Shown here piece after piece: positions 44,747 to 53,634 of a stretch of DNA of 64,000 bases. The stretch spans positions 45,934-109,933 of the forward strand of contig JAHZFJ010000001.1 in the NCBI GenBank assembly GCA_019421365.1, written 5' to 3'. Origin of the DNA: Lachnospiraceae bacterium (lineage in GTDB: Bacteria; Bacillota; Clostridia; Lachnospirales; Lachnospiraceae). Position numbers and translations under genes: made by a program. The notes beneath the pieces are model-generated. The model was not told where the DNA came from and searched no databases. It saw nothing but the letters and a program-made list of their open reading frames with translations. Each line of letters opens with the position of its first letter. Position 1 is the stretch's first letter.

Positions 44747-45628
44747 TTACAAGTCACTATTGTCTAATACGAATTGTCTAAAATGACGCACGACGGGAGG
44801 AATAAATGTTTTGTCATCATGGACCATGAATAAGTTACGCTCTAATACTGAAGAGTTAATTTGAAGAATCTTCAAGTCTAATTTCAAAAGCAAGTCAATA
44901 TAAGGTACTACTGAAATTCCAAAACCTTGGGCTACTAGACCGGCAATAACCTGATCTTCTTCTGTTTCGTAAGCAATCCTTGGTTCTACACCAATTTGTG
45001 CGAAAAGATTATCAATTACTCTGCGTAATCCTGATTCTTCTGAAAAATAAATATGCGGATAAGGCAGCGTTTCTGAGAGTTCAACAGAATGCTGGGTGGC
45101 AAGAGGATGATCTTTTGGAACAATCAGTACCAAATCTTGTTTTGATATGGGACTTGAGGTGAAATTTAGCTTAGACGGAGGTTGTGAACAAAACGCCAGG
45201 TCATATTTTCGTGCTGCTAGTCCATTAAGCAGTTGTTGTGTAGTTCCGGTGTGAAATGTAAAACGTATGTCTTTTTCTGGATTGGCGGCTAAAAATTGAG
45301 CAGCCAATCGTGGGATGAATTCAACACCAAGAGTACGCAGTAGACCCAATCGAATTACACCTTCTCCACGTGCACTCTGTTGCAATGACAAAATCCCAGC
45401 ATCAAGAGTGGATAGAGTATTTTCAGCGCAAAGTAGAAATTCTTCTCCAAAGCGAGTTAATGTAGTATTTCTTCCGTTTTTTTCAAAAAGTGGAACACCA
45501 AGCTCACTTTCCAATTGTGAAATAGCATGACTGAGACTAGGCTGTGTAATACAAAGCTGCTCTGCCGCTTTGGTATAGTGTTGAATATGAGCTAACTTAA
45601 TAAAATAATTTAAATAAGATAAATTCAA
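44747..45628 (-). CDS. LysR family transcriptional regulator
   Basis: A 293-residue LysR protein. The HTH is at the N-terminus (YTKAAEQLCITQPSLSHAISQLESELGVPLF, residues about 18-48) and the effector-binding domain fills about 85-290. The TTG at 45628 (NLSYLNYFIKLA) is chosen as start because homology begins there and GGGTAGGTGA lies just upstream; the frame extends nine more codons. It is divergent from the YczE-like/ABM pair, with a 23-bp palindrome between them, so those genes are the likely targets. Confidence 0.85.
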   Translation of the reverse strand: MNLSYLNYFIKLAHIQHYTKAAEQLCITQPSLSHAISQLESELGVPLFEKNGRNTTLTRFGEEFLLCAENTLSTLDAGILSLQQSARGEGVIRLGLLRTLGVEFIPRLAAQFLAANPEKDIRFTFHTGTTQQLLNGLAARKYDLAFCSQPPSKLNFTSSPISKQDLVLIVPKDHPLATQHSVELSETLPYPHIYFSEESGLRRVIDNLFAQIGVEPRIAYETEEDQVIAGLVAQGFGISVVPYIDLLLKLDLKILQINSSVLERNLFMVHDDKTFIPPVVRHFRQFVLDNSDL

Positions 45629-45665
45629 ACAATAGTCACCTACCCTTCTAAACAATTATAGCACT

Positions 45666-45688
45666 AATTATAGATATAATCTATAATT
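45666..45688. promoter_or_regulatory. LysR-type operator between divergent genes
   Basis: Perfect 23-bp palindrome centred on 45677 (core ATAGATATAATCTAT), an LTTR-type box in the 140-base intergenic region between the lysR gene and the YczE-like gene. Confidence 0.7.
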
Positions 45689-45705
45689 TGATGATAATTA
45701 TTGAT

Positions 45706-45734
45706 TTGTTAAATTATTAGTAAGAGTATACAAT
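45706..45734 (+). promoter_or_regulatory. Promoter of the YczE-like gene
   Basis: TTGTTA (45706-45711), 17-bp spacer, TACAAT (45729-45734), about 25 bp downstream of the LysR-type palindrome, a usual position for activation. Confidence 0.55.
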
Positions 45735-45769
45735 AAAAATATTAAGAACACTATTTTGGAGGGATAAGA

Positions 45770-46444
45770 ATGGAAGACAAAGAAACAGAGGAACCTCGAC
45801 GGATTGTTCGAGGAGAACTTGCACTTTTGACGGCTGTGGTAATCAACAGTTTTGGTGTTGTATTAATGTTGTATTCTGGATCTGGAATTTCAGCAATTTC
45901 GAGCGTGCCGTATGCTTTTTCAGAGGTGTTTCCAAACGTATCATTGGGAACTTGGACCTATTTATTTCAGGGATCGTTAGTACTAAGCCTAATGTTATTG
46001 AGGAAAAAATTCGTTCCGCAATATCTATTTAGTTTTGTGGTAGGTTTTGTATTTAGTAAACTATTGGATGTGAATGAGCTATGGATTGGCATCTTGCCAG
46101 TGGAATTTCCTTATCGTGAATTATATTTTTTCGTTAGTTATTTTCTAATCGCTTTAGGAATTGCTCTTTCCAATAGATGTGGACTACCTATTGTTCCAAC
46201 AGATTTATTTCCACGGGAATTGTCACAAATTGTGAAAACATCTTATTCAAGGATTAAGATTACTTTTGATGTAACTTGTCTAGCCGTCACAGCAGGTATG
46301 ACATTTATAATCTTGAAGCACTTGGAGGGATTAGGAATTGGAACAATTTTAGCAGCTTTTACAATGGGAAAGATCGTATTGGTAATAGATGAATGGATAG
46401 ACAAAAGATTTCGTTTTGTCTCATTCTTAACACTACGGAATTAA
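45770..46444 (+). CDS. YczE/YitT-like membrane protein
   Basis: A 224-residue integral membrane protein with five to six TM helices. Motifs such as INSFGVVLMLYSGSGISAIS and ALSNRCGLPIVPTDLFPREL recall the YczE group; role unknown, possibly transport. GGAGGG lies upstream of the ATG. It is followed 21 bases later by an ABM-family gene and divergent from a LysR regulator, which together look like one small inducible unit. Confidence 0.7.
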   Translation: MEDKETEEPRRIVRGELALLTAVVINSFGVVLMLYSGSGISAISSVPYAFSEVFPNVSLGTWTYLFQGSLVLSLMLLRKKFVPQYLFSFVVGFVFSKLLDVNELWIGILPVEFPYRELYFFVSYFLIALGIALSNRCGLPIVPTDLFPRELSQIVKTSYSRIKITFDVTCLAVTAGMTFIILKHLEGLGIGTILAAFTMGKIVLVIDEWIDKRFRFVSFLTLRN

Positions 46445-46465
46445 AGTAAAAAGGAGATAAAGTCT

Positions 46466-46771
46466 ATGGACGCTTTTATGATTTTAGTTACTTACACGAT
46501 AGAACCGGGCAAAAGAGAGGCATTTGTTGATGAGATTTTTTCCAGTGGTGTGATTGAGCACATTCGACAGGAGAAGGGGTGTCTATGCTATGAATATTAC
46601 AGCTCGGTCGAAGACGAAGAAATATTGTTGTTGGTAGAAAAATGGGACTCTGCCAAGCATCAAGAGATTCATATGCAACAGCCTCATATGGAACAATTGA
46701 AGAAAATAAAAGATCGCTATGTTAGAAATACAAAATTAGAGCGATTTTTCCCACTGAGTTCTGCCACTTAA
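46466..46771 (+). CDS. Antibiotic biosynthesis monooxygenase (ABM)-domain protein
   Basis: A 101-residue cytoplasmic ferredoxin-fold protein: MILVTYTIEPGKREAFVDEI, the conserved EKGCLCYEYY strand, LLLVEKWDSAKHQEIHMQQPH and the final helix. ABM proteins are cofactor-free quinone monooxygenases or related isomerases (YgiN/LsrG type). AAAGGAG precedes the ATG. Co-transcribed with the YczE-like gene and probably under the divergent LysR. Confidence 0.85.
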   Translation: MDAFMILVTYTIEPGKREAFVDEIFSSGVIEHIRQEKGCLCYEYYSSVEDEEILLLVEKWDSAKHQEIHMQQPHMEQLKKIKDRYVRNTKLERFFPLSSAT

Positions 46772-46827
46772 TTAATTGTAGCACAGTTATCCCAAGATTA
46801 TGTCTTGGTGTAGAAATGAGTTTTCTA

Positions 46828-46855
46828 TTGACAATTCATCAGACCTTGTTAAGAT
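46828..46855 (+). promoter_or_regulatory. Promoter of aconitase
   Basis: TTGACA (46828-46833), 16-bp spacer, TAAGAT (46850-46855), about 50 bases before the acnA start. Confidence 0.6.
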
Positions 46856-46907
46856 AAACATTATAAACGCGTAAAAATAACAAGTGCATTCAGATCGGAG
46901 GAATGTT

Positions 46908-49622
46908 ATGAAAACTAGAGTAAAAGAAGATTCTTTAAGAGAATTTAGGTTAAATGGGAAAACATACAGCTACTATAGCATAGAATCACTAAAAGACAAG
47001 GGTAGTGATATAGAACAACTTCCTTTTTCTATTAGGGTCCTTTTGGAGTCAGCACTGAGACAGTGTGATGACCACTCTATAACAGGAAAACATATAGAAA
47101 TCTTAGCTGACTGGGCTAGTGGAAAATATGAAGGTGAAGAAGTCCCATTCAAGCCAGCGAGAGTAATTTTGCAGGACTTTACGGGAGTTCCAGCAGTCGT
47201 TGATTTGGCTGCAATGCGCCATGCAATGAAAGAAATTGGCGGACTTGATTGTGTAGAAAAAATCAATCCAGAAGTTCCGGTGGATCTAATCATAGATCAC
47301 TCAGTACAGGTTGATACCTATGGAACAGGTGATGCTTTAAAAACTAATATGGATATGGAATTTAAGCGAAATGAAGAGAGATATGAGTTCTTAAAATGGG
47401 CTCAGGAAACCTTTGATAATTTCACTGTAGTTCCACCTGGAACAGGAATTGTTCATCAGGTAAATTTGGAATATTTGGCTAAGGTAGTAAGAGAAAAAGT
47501 GGAGGGAGATAAGACATATTTATTTCCTGATAGCTTAGTTGGAACAGATTCTCATACCACAATGATCAATGGACTTGGTGTTCTTGGTTGGGGAGTAGGA
47601 GGAATTGAAGCTGAAGCTGGAATGCTTGGGCAACCGTCCTATTTCCAAGTACCTGGTGTTGTTGGCGTAGAACTAGTCGGAGAGTTACCAAAAGGAATCA
47701 CTTCCACAGACCTAGCGTTAAAGATTACTAATATACTGAGAAAAGAAGGGGTAGTAGGTAAGTTCGTAGAATACTTCGGAAAAGGAATTGAATGTCTCTC
47801 TCTTGCAGACAGGGCAACCATTGCCAATATGGCTCCAGAGTATGGAGCTACCTGCGGATTTTTCCCTGTAGATGAGATAACTTTAGACTATCTAAGATTG
47901 ACAGGTAGAAGTGAAGAGCAGGTATTACTAGTTAAAACTTATCTGGAAAAAAATCTTATGTTTTATACTAAGGATAGCAAGAGACCTAAGTATTCAAAAG
48001 TTTTGACTGTGGATTTATCTACTATAGTACCAAGTCTTTCTGGACCAAAAAGACCACAAGATTTAATCCCTCTGACAGATATGAAAGAGGAATTTAGAAA
48101 ATCAGTAACGGCACCAATGGGGAATCAAGGGCATGGTTTGACAAAAGAGGAATTTAATAAGGAAGCCTATGTTACACTTACTGATGGAAGAAAAAGTGTA
48201 TTAAAAACAGGCTCCATTGCTATTGCAGCAATTACCTCCTGTACTAATACATCTAACCCATATGTTATGTTAGGTGCAGGACTTCTGGCTAAAAAGGCTT
48301 TAGAAAAAGGACTTAGTGTACCTGCGCATGTAAAAACTTCTCTAGCACCAGGCTCTAAGGTTGTTACTACATATCTTGAAATTGCAGGACTTCAGACCTA
48401 TTTTGACCAACTTGGCTTTGAGACAGTAGGATATGGTTGTGCTACTTGTATAGGAAACTCAGGCCCACTTTTAAGGGAAATAGAAGAGGCCATTACACAA
48501 AAAGACCTTTTGGTTACCTCGGTGCTTTCAGGAAATCGAAATTTTGAGGGCCGAATTCATCCACTTATAAAGGCAAATTATTTGGCTTCTCCGATCTTAG
48601 TAGTAGCCTATGCATTAGCAGGAACAGTGGATATTGATTTTGATAAGGATTATCTTGGAAAGAATCAGAATGGGGAGAAAGTCTATCTAAAAGACATCTG
48701 GCCATCAGCCGAGGAAATCAATGAGACGATTGGAAATGTGCTGAAACCGCAGGTGTTTCGTAAAGAGTACGAAGAGGTATATGCAGGCAACCCTATGTGG
48801 AATGCAATTGAAACTAAGAAGGGGCTGCTATATGACTTTGATGAAAAGTCAACTTATATTCAGAAGCCATCATTTTTTGAGAGGTTGTCAAAAGAAGTTG
48901 GAACAATCAAGGAACTGAATCAATTACGAGTTCTTGGAAAGTTTGGAGATTCCATTACTACAGACCACATCTCGCCTGCTGGTGCCATTGGTAAAGATAC
49001 ACCAGCAGGAAAGTATCTTATAAGTCAGGGAGTAGATCCTTCCAACTTTAATACCTATGGCTCTAGAAGAGGAAATCATGAAGTTATGATGCGAGGAACG
49101 TTTGCCAACATTCGTATTAGAAATCAAATAGCCCCAGGAACAGAAGGTGGATACACCTGCTACTGGCCAACAGGTGAAATCATGTCAATTTATGATGCTT
49201 CTCAAGAATATCAAAAAGATAGCAGTGGTCTTGTGATTCTTGCAGGAAAAGATTATGGAATGGGATCTTCTAGAGACTGGGCTGCAAAGGGTTCTTATCT
49301 TTTAGGTGTGAAAGCTGTCATAGCAGAAAGTTTTGAGAGAATTCACAGATCGAATCTGGTAATGATGGGAATACTTCCACTTGAATTCTTAGATGGAGAT
49401 ACTGCTGATAGCTTAGGTCTGACAGGTAGTGAGATATTTGAAATTAAAATCAATGAGTCAATTAGGCCTCATGAAAAAGTTCAAGTTAAAGCAATTTCAG
49501 AAGATAAGAGCGAAAAGGTATTTATGGCTAGGGTGCGCTTTGATTCAGAAGTTGATATAGACTATTATCGCCATGGTGGGATTCTTTCGATGGTATTACG
49601 TGAGAAGTTATTTAAATTGTAG
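46908..49622 (+). CDS. acnA: Aconitate hydratase, AcnA type
   Basis: A 904-residue 4Fe-4S enzyme that isomerises citrate and isocitrate. Cluster cysteines are in TSCTNTSNPYVM and GYGCATCIGNSGPL; swivel-domain motifs GSRRGNHEVMMRGTFANIR and DYGMGSSRDWAAKG are present. The length matches the AcnA/IRP1 family. The ATG at 46908 follows CGGAGGA; the upstream GTG at 46884 lies before this site. No citrate synthase or isocitrate dehydrogenase is adjacent; the role is probably glutamate synthesis rather than a full TCA cycle. Confidence 0.95.
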   Translation: MKTRVKEDSLREFRLNGKTYSYYSIESLKDKGSDIEQLPFSIRVLLESALRQCDDHSITGKHIEILADWASGKYEGEEVPFKPARVILQDFTGVPAVVDLAAMRHAMKEIGGLDCVEKINPEVPVDLIIDHSVQVDTYGTGDALKTNMDMEFKRNEERYEFLKWAQETFDNFTVVPPGTGIVHQVNLEYLAKVVREKVEGDKTYLFPDSLVGTDSHTTMINGLGVLGWGVGGIEAEAGMLGQPSYFQVPGVVGVELVGELPKGITSTDLALKITNILRKEGVVGKFVEYFGKGIECLSLADRATIANMAPEYGATCGFFPVDEITLDYLRLTGRSEEQVLLVKTYLEKNLMFYTKDSKRPKYSKVLTVDLSTIVPSLSGPKRPQDLIPLTDMKEEFRKSVTAPMGNQGHGLTKEEFNKEAYVTLTDGRKSVLKTGSIAIAAITSCTNTSNPYVMLGAGLLAKKALEKGLSVPAHVKTSLAPGSKVVTTYLEIAGLQTYFDQLGFETVGYGCATCIGNSGPLLREIEEAITQKDLLVTSVLSGNRNFEGRIHPLIKANYLASPILVVAYALAGTVDIDFDKDYLGKNQNGEKVYLKDIWPSAEEINETIGNVLKPQVFRKEYEEVYAGNPMWNAIETKKGLLYDFDEKSTYIQKPSFFERLSKEVGTIKELNQLRVLGKFGDSITTDHISPAGAIGKDTPAGKYLISQGVDPSNFNTYGSRRGNHEVMMRGTFANIRIRNQIAPGTEGGYTCYWPTGEIMSIYDASQEYQKDSSGLVILAGKDYGMGSSRDWAAKGSYLLGVKAVIAESFERIHRSNLVMMGILPLEFLDGDTADSLGLTGSEIFEIKINESIRPHEKVQVKAISEDKSEKVFMARVRFDSEVDIDYYRHGGILSMVLREKLFKL

Positions 49623-49653
49623 ACAATACGGTGTTTATAAGGAGTTAAGAGAT

Positions 49654-50118
49654 ATGATTAGAGTTTTATTCGTATGCCACGGCAATATATGTAGATCGCC
49701 TATGGCAGAATTTGTTCTTAAAGATATGGTAAAAAAGCTTGGTGTTTCTGAACAATTTGAGATTGCATCAGCAGCTACAAGTACAGAGGAAATAGGAAAT
49801 CCGGTACACTATGGGACAAAATCCAAATTGAAAGAGTATGGTATTTCTTGTACTGGTAAAACAGCAGTGCAATTAAGGAAACAAGATTATGATAAATATG
49901 ATTATCTAATTGGTATGGATAATTATAATATCAAAAATATGGAACGTATCCTTGGACATAAGGATAAAATTTATCTTATGTTAGAATTTACAGATACTTC
50001 TTCTCCTATATCAGATCCTTGGTATACGCATGACTTTGATGCAACGTATCGCGATGTGGTAGCAGGCTGTGAAGGATTTATTGAACATTTGAAAAAAGAA
50101 GGAAGAATTAAATTATAG
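49654..50118 (+). CDS. Low-molecular-weight protein tyrosine phosphatase
   Basis: A 154-residue cytosolic phosphatase. The P-loop CHGNICRSP has nucleophile C8 and R14; the general acid lies in ISDPWYTHDF. Full family length. The ATG at 49654 has AAGGAG 9 bases before it; the open frame upstream overlaps acnA and is not used. It starts 32 bases after acnA and is probably co-transcribed. Substrate unknown. Confidence 0.92.
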   Translation: MIRVLFVCHGNICRSPMAEFVLKDMVKKLGVSEQFEIASAATSTEEIGNPVHYGTKSKLKEYGISCTGKTAVQLRKQDYDKYDYLIGMDNYNIKNMERILGHKDKIYLMLEFTDTSSPISDPWYTHDFDATYRDVVAGCEGFIEHLKKEGRIKL

Positions 50119-50131
50119 AAGTAGTACTATT

Positions 50132-50174
50132 TAGCCATTGATAAGCGTAATGAAGCTTTTCAATGGCTATTTTT
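50132..50174 (+). terminator. Terminator after the phosphatase
   Basis: TAGCCATTG (50132-50140) / CAATGGCTA (50161-50169), inner AAGC/GCTT pairing, followed by TTTTT. Confidence 0.85.
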
Positions 50175-50341
50175 ATAGAATCTTCTGATTAGTTTTTATA
50201 AAATATTATAAATTTACTAATAAGACTAATATTGATATAGAAAATATGTTCGACAAGTGATATAATAAGAAAAAATAACCATAATATGCTATATTATACC
50301 AAGCTAATGCGAAATAATAAATGTAATAATAGGAGGAACCT

Positions 50342-51493
50342 ATGGAAGTAATAAAAGGTAATGTGGATTGTTTACCCACTGATATTGGGTATCAGGAGGA
50401 TCGTCTTGAAGTTGTGAATCAATGCTTTGAAAAATTAATACAAGAGGATAAATTATTATCTGGAAGCTACTGTCTTGCTAGAGACAATAAAGTATTCGCA
50501 AACAATGCTCTCGGTAAGCTTACTTATATTGAAGGGGATGAGAGAGTATTTCAACCAGATTCAGTATATGGAATCTATTCAGTGACAAAGATGTTTGCCG
50601 CAGTGGCTATTCTGCAATTAGTAGAGAATGGAAGAATTCGATTAGATCAATTAGTTGGGGAGATAATTCATGAGTTTCAAACACCTCCCTTTCAACAGAT
50701 ACAGGTGATTCATCTATTAACGCATACCTCAGGACTATACTGCGATGATGGTGTAAAGGAAGACAAACACCATGAAGGTGTTGAACAAATTATGTGTAGC
50801 GATAATTGGTTACATACACTATTAAGTAAGGGGGTATCTAATGAACCAGGAAAAGAATGGACCTATTGCTCCCTAGGTTATAATGTTTTAGGCGAAATTA
50901 TAACTAGAATAAGCGGGATTTTCTGCCATGATTACATAACAGATAATATATTAAAGCCTTGTGAGATGCATGATACTCATTGGGAATATTCTTCTGACTT
51001 CAAGGAACGTTACAATATGCGATTCGAATGGACAAAGGAGGAGATTGATAGGGCGGATAGTAAGAATCAACAAAGACCTGATAAACTCATACCTAGAACC
51101 TGGAATGGATTACTATCAACCAGTGGTGATCTAATGAAATTCGGAACTATGCTTTTGAATAATGGAAAATATAATGGAAGACATGTATTAGGACGAAAAG
51201 CAGTGGAGTCTTATAGGCGCATACATACCTCCACCGAGGTAGTAACCTATTGTTGGGGAGCGAAGGGAGAACATAAAAGTTTTGGTGCTGGCTGTGATAT
51301 ATTTAGGGAATCTGATGTATCACAACTGATTACACCAGGAACATTTAGTCATGAAGGATGGGGAACCTGCTGCTTAGCAATAGACTACAAAGAACGATTT
51401 GTTGTTGTATGGTCTTCTCAATTTAAGGGCTATGAGTGGTATCCTGAGCCTTTAAGGAATATGGCGTCTGTCATATGGTCTGGACTTGAGTAA
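50342..51493 (+). CDS. Beta-lactamase-fold serine hydrolase 1
   Basis: A 383-residue protein of the class C beta-lactamase/penicillin-binding-like family. The catalytic S80-x-x-K83 is in GIYSVTKMF; LLTHTSGLY, the W(T/S)Y-x-S-x-GYNVLGEI block (Tyr motif) and the C-terminal HEGWGTCCLAID box are present. There is no signal peptide, so an intracellular esterase or peptidase is likelier than antibiotic resistance. GGAGGAACC lies upstream. A close paralogue follows directly, and an ABC-2 exporter operon after that. Confidence 0.85.
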   Translation: MEVIKGNVDCLPTDIGYQEDRLEVVNQCFEKLIQEDKLLSGSYCLARDNKVFANNALGKLTYIEGDERVFQPDSVYGIYSVTKMFAAVAILQLVENGRIRLDQLVGEIIHEFQTPPFQQIQVIHLLTHTSGLYCDDGVKEDKHHEGVEQIMCSDNWLHTLLSKGVSNEPGKEWTYCSLGYNVLGEIITRISGIFCHDYITDNILKPCEMHDTHWEYSSDFKERYNMRFEWTKEEIDRADSKNQQRPDKLIPRTWNGLLSTSGDLMKFGTMLLNNGKYNGRHVLGRKAVESYRRIHTSTEVVTYCWGAKGEHKSFGAGCDIFRESDVSQLITPGTFSHEGWGTCCLAIDYKERFVVVWSSQFKGYEWYPEPLRNMASVIWSGLE

Positions 51494-51528
51494 AGACAAA
51501 TTAATTTAGTTAGAGAAGGAGATTATCT

Positions 51529-52698
51529 ATGGGAAATGTAGTTATTAAAGATACCCCTTATACACCACAAGAAGCAGGTTACGAAGCAGAAAGATTAGAG
51601 GTATTAAATCGTCATTTTAGTGAAATGATTGATAAAAAGGAACTAGTATCAGGAAGCTATTGTTTAACTCACGAAGGTAAAGTATTTGCCGATAATGCAC
51701 TGGGAAGTTTTTCTTTTGAAGAAGATGATACAAGAGAGTTTGAACCTGATACTATTTTTTCAATCGCTTCAATTACTAAGTTGTTTACATCGATAGCAAT
51801 ATTAAAGCTTGTAGAAGATGGGCAAATTCGCTTAGATCAGCCAGTTGGAGAGATCCTTGAAGAATTTAATACACCACCTTATAACGAGATACGAATTGTA
51901 CATATATTAACTCATACATCAGGTCTTTGCGCAGATATGGGAGCCCATGAGAATAAGTATGAGCTAGGTTGGTGGAACTTCTTAGACAAAGATCATCCAG
52001 AAGATTGGATTACAGCTGTTTTAAAGAAAGGATTAAGGAATTCTCCAGGAAAGGAATGGTCTTATTCCTCCATAGGGTTTGCACTCCTAGGTGAAATTAT
52101 CACAAGGATTAGTCATGTTCATTGCCACACCTATATTGAAGAAAACATTGTGAAACCATGTGATATGGCGAATACATCTTTTACGATTGATGTAAAGCAG
52201 CTTCACCGATATAATATTCGTACTAAACATACAAAAGAAATGTTTGCAGCTATGAAGGAAGGAAAATAAGAAAAAAATATATTTGATGATTATATTCCTT
52301 CTACTGGTGGTGGGCTATATTCTACCTGTCGTGATTTAACTAAGTTTGGCAATATGATATTGAATTATGGAACCTACAATGGAAAAAGAGTCATTGGACG
52401 TAAAGCTATTGAAGCCATGAGAAGGATACATACAAAACCAGATGTTCAGGATTTTTGTTGGGGTGCACAAGGTAATTATCACTCTTATGGTCTAGGTCCT
52501 GATATATTTAATAGTAATAATGAATCTATGCTAATTACTCCAGGAATTATAAGTCATGAGGGGTTTGGTACTTGTTGCTTAATGATTGATTTTGAAGAAA
52601 AATTTGTTGCTGTTTGGGCAAGTCAGTTTTATGATCAACAGTGGCATATTCATGCACTTCGAAATGTTGCTTCAATTATCTGGTCGGGAATTATCTAA
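51529..52698 (+). pseudogene. Beta-lactamase-fold serine hydrolase 2, interrupted by one in-frame TAA
   Basis: A paralogue of the preceding gene. The frame opens with GAAGGAG and ATG at 51529, carries S81-x-x-K84 in ASITKLF, LTHTSGL and WSYSSIGFALLGEI, and stops at TAA 52267-52269. Translation resumes in exactly the same frame right after it (EKNIFDDYIPSTGGGLYSTC...) up to 52698, matching the paralogue's C-terminal half. So one nonsense codon splits an otherwise intact ~389-codon gene. The product of the first part (246 residues) would lack the C-terminal third, including the HEGFGTCC box. Confidence 0.85.
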
Positions 52699-52731
52699 TC
52701 TTGATAAACTAAGGAAAGAATGGAGAGTTTT

Positions 52732-53553
52732 ATGAACAAATTAAAGCATCGTTTTGAAATAATCAAAGCGGTAGCCTTAGTAACTTATAAGGAGTGGAGT
52801 GCTTATCGCACCCACTCCATGGTATCAATATTTGTAGGACCAGTATATTTTTTAGTCCAGTATTTTATCTGGAATGCCGTTTATGGAAATCCAGGTGCTG
52901 CTTTACATGGGTTGGAACTAGAACAAATGTTACGATACTTTGGAGCAGTTACATTAATCGGATATCTGACTATGGATTTTGCAGATTGGAACTTGCAGAT
53001 GTTAGTACACTCAGGAAAGTTTTTAACCTTTCAACTAAGGCCTATTCATCATCGTTTTTTTGCTTTATCACAAAAATTAGGACACCGTGTATTAGGATTT
53101 TTGTTTGAATTTTTACCATGCTTTCTAATATTCCAATTCGTTTTTAAAATCAATATGATCCCTAAATATTTAGGATTTACGATAATTTCAGTCTTATTTG
53201 CATTTTTTATGAATTTCTATGTGAATTATTGTATTGGATTATCTGCTTTTTGGCTTGTGCAAGCTTCTGGAATCCGAAATGTTTTCCAAGCATTATCCAG
53301 TGTCTTTTCGGGAGCTTTGATTCCTCTTGTTTTTTTTCCGGAATTAATTCAGAAACTATTGTTTTTCCTTCCATTTCAATATACTACATATGTTCCTGCT
53401 ATGGTGTTTTCCGGTAGTTATACATTAGCAGGTATTTCCATGAGTATTCCTCAGATTGTATTACTTCAGGGAATTATATTATTACTAACTATTGGATTGA
53501 GTGAAGTATTATACCGACGAGCGATATATCGTTTTACTGCTGTTGGAGGATAG
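52732..53553 (+). CDS. ABC-2 type exporter permease 1
   Basis: A 273-residue membrane protein with six TM helices, of the ABC-2 group found as paired permeases with a DrrA/NatA-type ATPase. The N-terminus (AVALVTYKEWSAYRTHSMVSIFVGP) and the YFIWNAVYG segment match the next gene's family. ATG 52732 is preceded by GGAGAG; an in-frame ATG at 52720 is possible. Operon with 53635 and 54455. Substrate unknown. Confidence 0.8.
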   Translation: MNKLKHRFEIIKAVALVTYKEWSAYRTHSMVSIFVGPVYFLVQYFIWNAVYGNPGAALHGLELEQMLRYFGAVTLIGYLTMDFADWNLQMLVHSGKFLTFQLRPIHHRFFALSQKLGHRVLGFLFEFLPCFLIFQFVFKINMIPKYLGFTIISVLFAFFMNFYVNYCIGLSAFWLVQASGIRNVFQALSSVFSGALIPLVFFPELIQKLLFFLPFQYTTYVPAMVFSGSYTLAGISMSIPQIVLLQGIILLLTIGLSEVLYRRAIYRFTAVGG

Positions 53554-53610
53554 TGTGAAAGATGAATCTTTCACATGCAACTTTGTGCCTGCGGCCCAAA
53601 GTTTGCAGGC
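53554..53610 (+). repeat. Hairpin plus H-type pseudoknot-like element
   Basis: TGTGAAAGA (53554-53562) pairs with TCTTTCACA (53567-53575). Directly after, AACTTTG (53579-53585), GCCTGC (53587-53592), CAAAGTT (53597-53603) and GCAGGC (53605-53610) interleave as A-B-A'-B', the topology of an H-type pseudoknot. It lies between the two permease genes and is GC-richer than its surroundings. Either an interspersed repeat or an RNA control element. Confidence 0.55.
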
Positions 53611-53634
53611 TATAGAAAGGGCATGGTTATTATT

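Noticed and set aside
44575..44757. 60-codon reading frame on the - strand between the carD and lysR genes
   Set aside because: AT-rich low-complexity translation, no ribosome binding site, overlaps the lysR stop; treated as chance.
50342..51493. Antibiotic-resistance beta-lactamase
   Set aside because: Motifs fit the broad serine hydrolase/esterase family, and there is no signal peptide; resistance is not supported.
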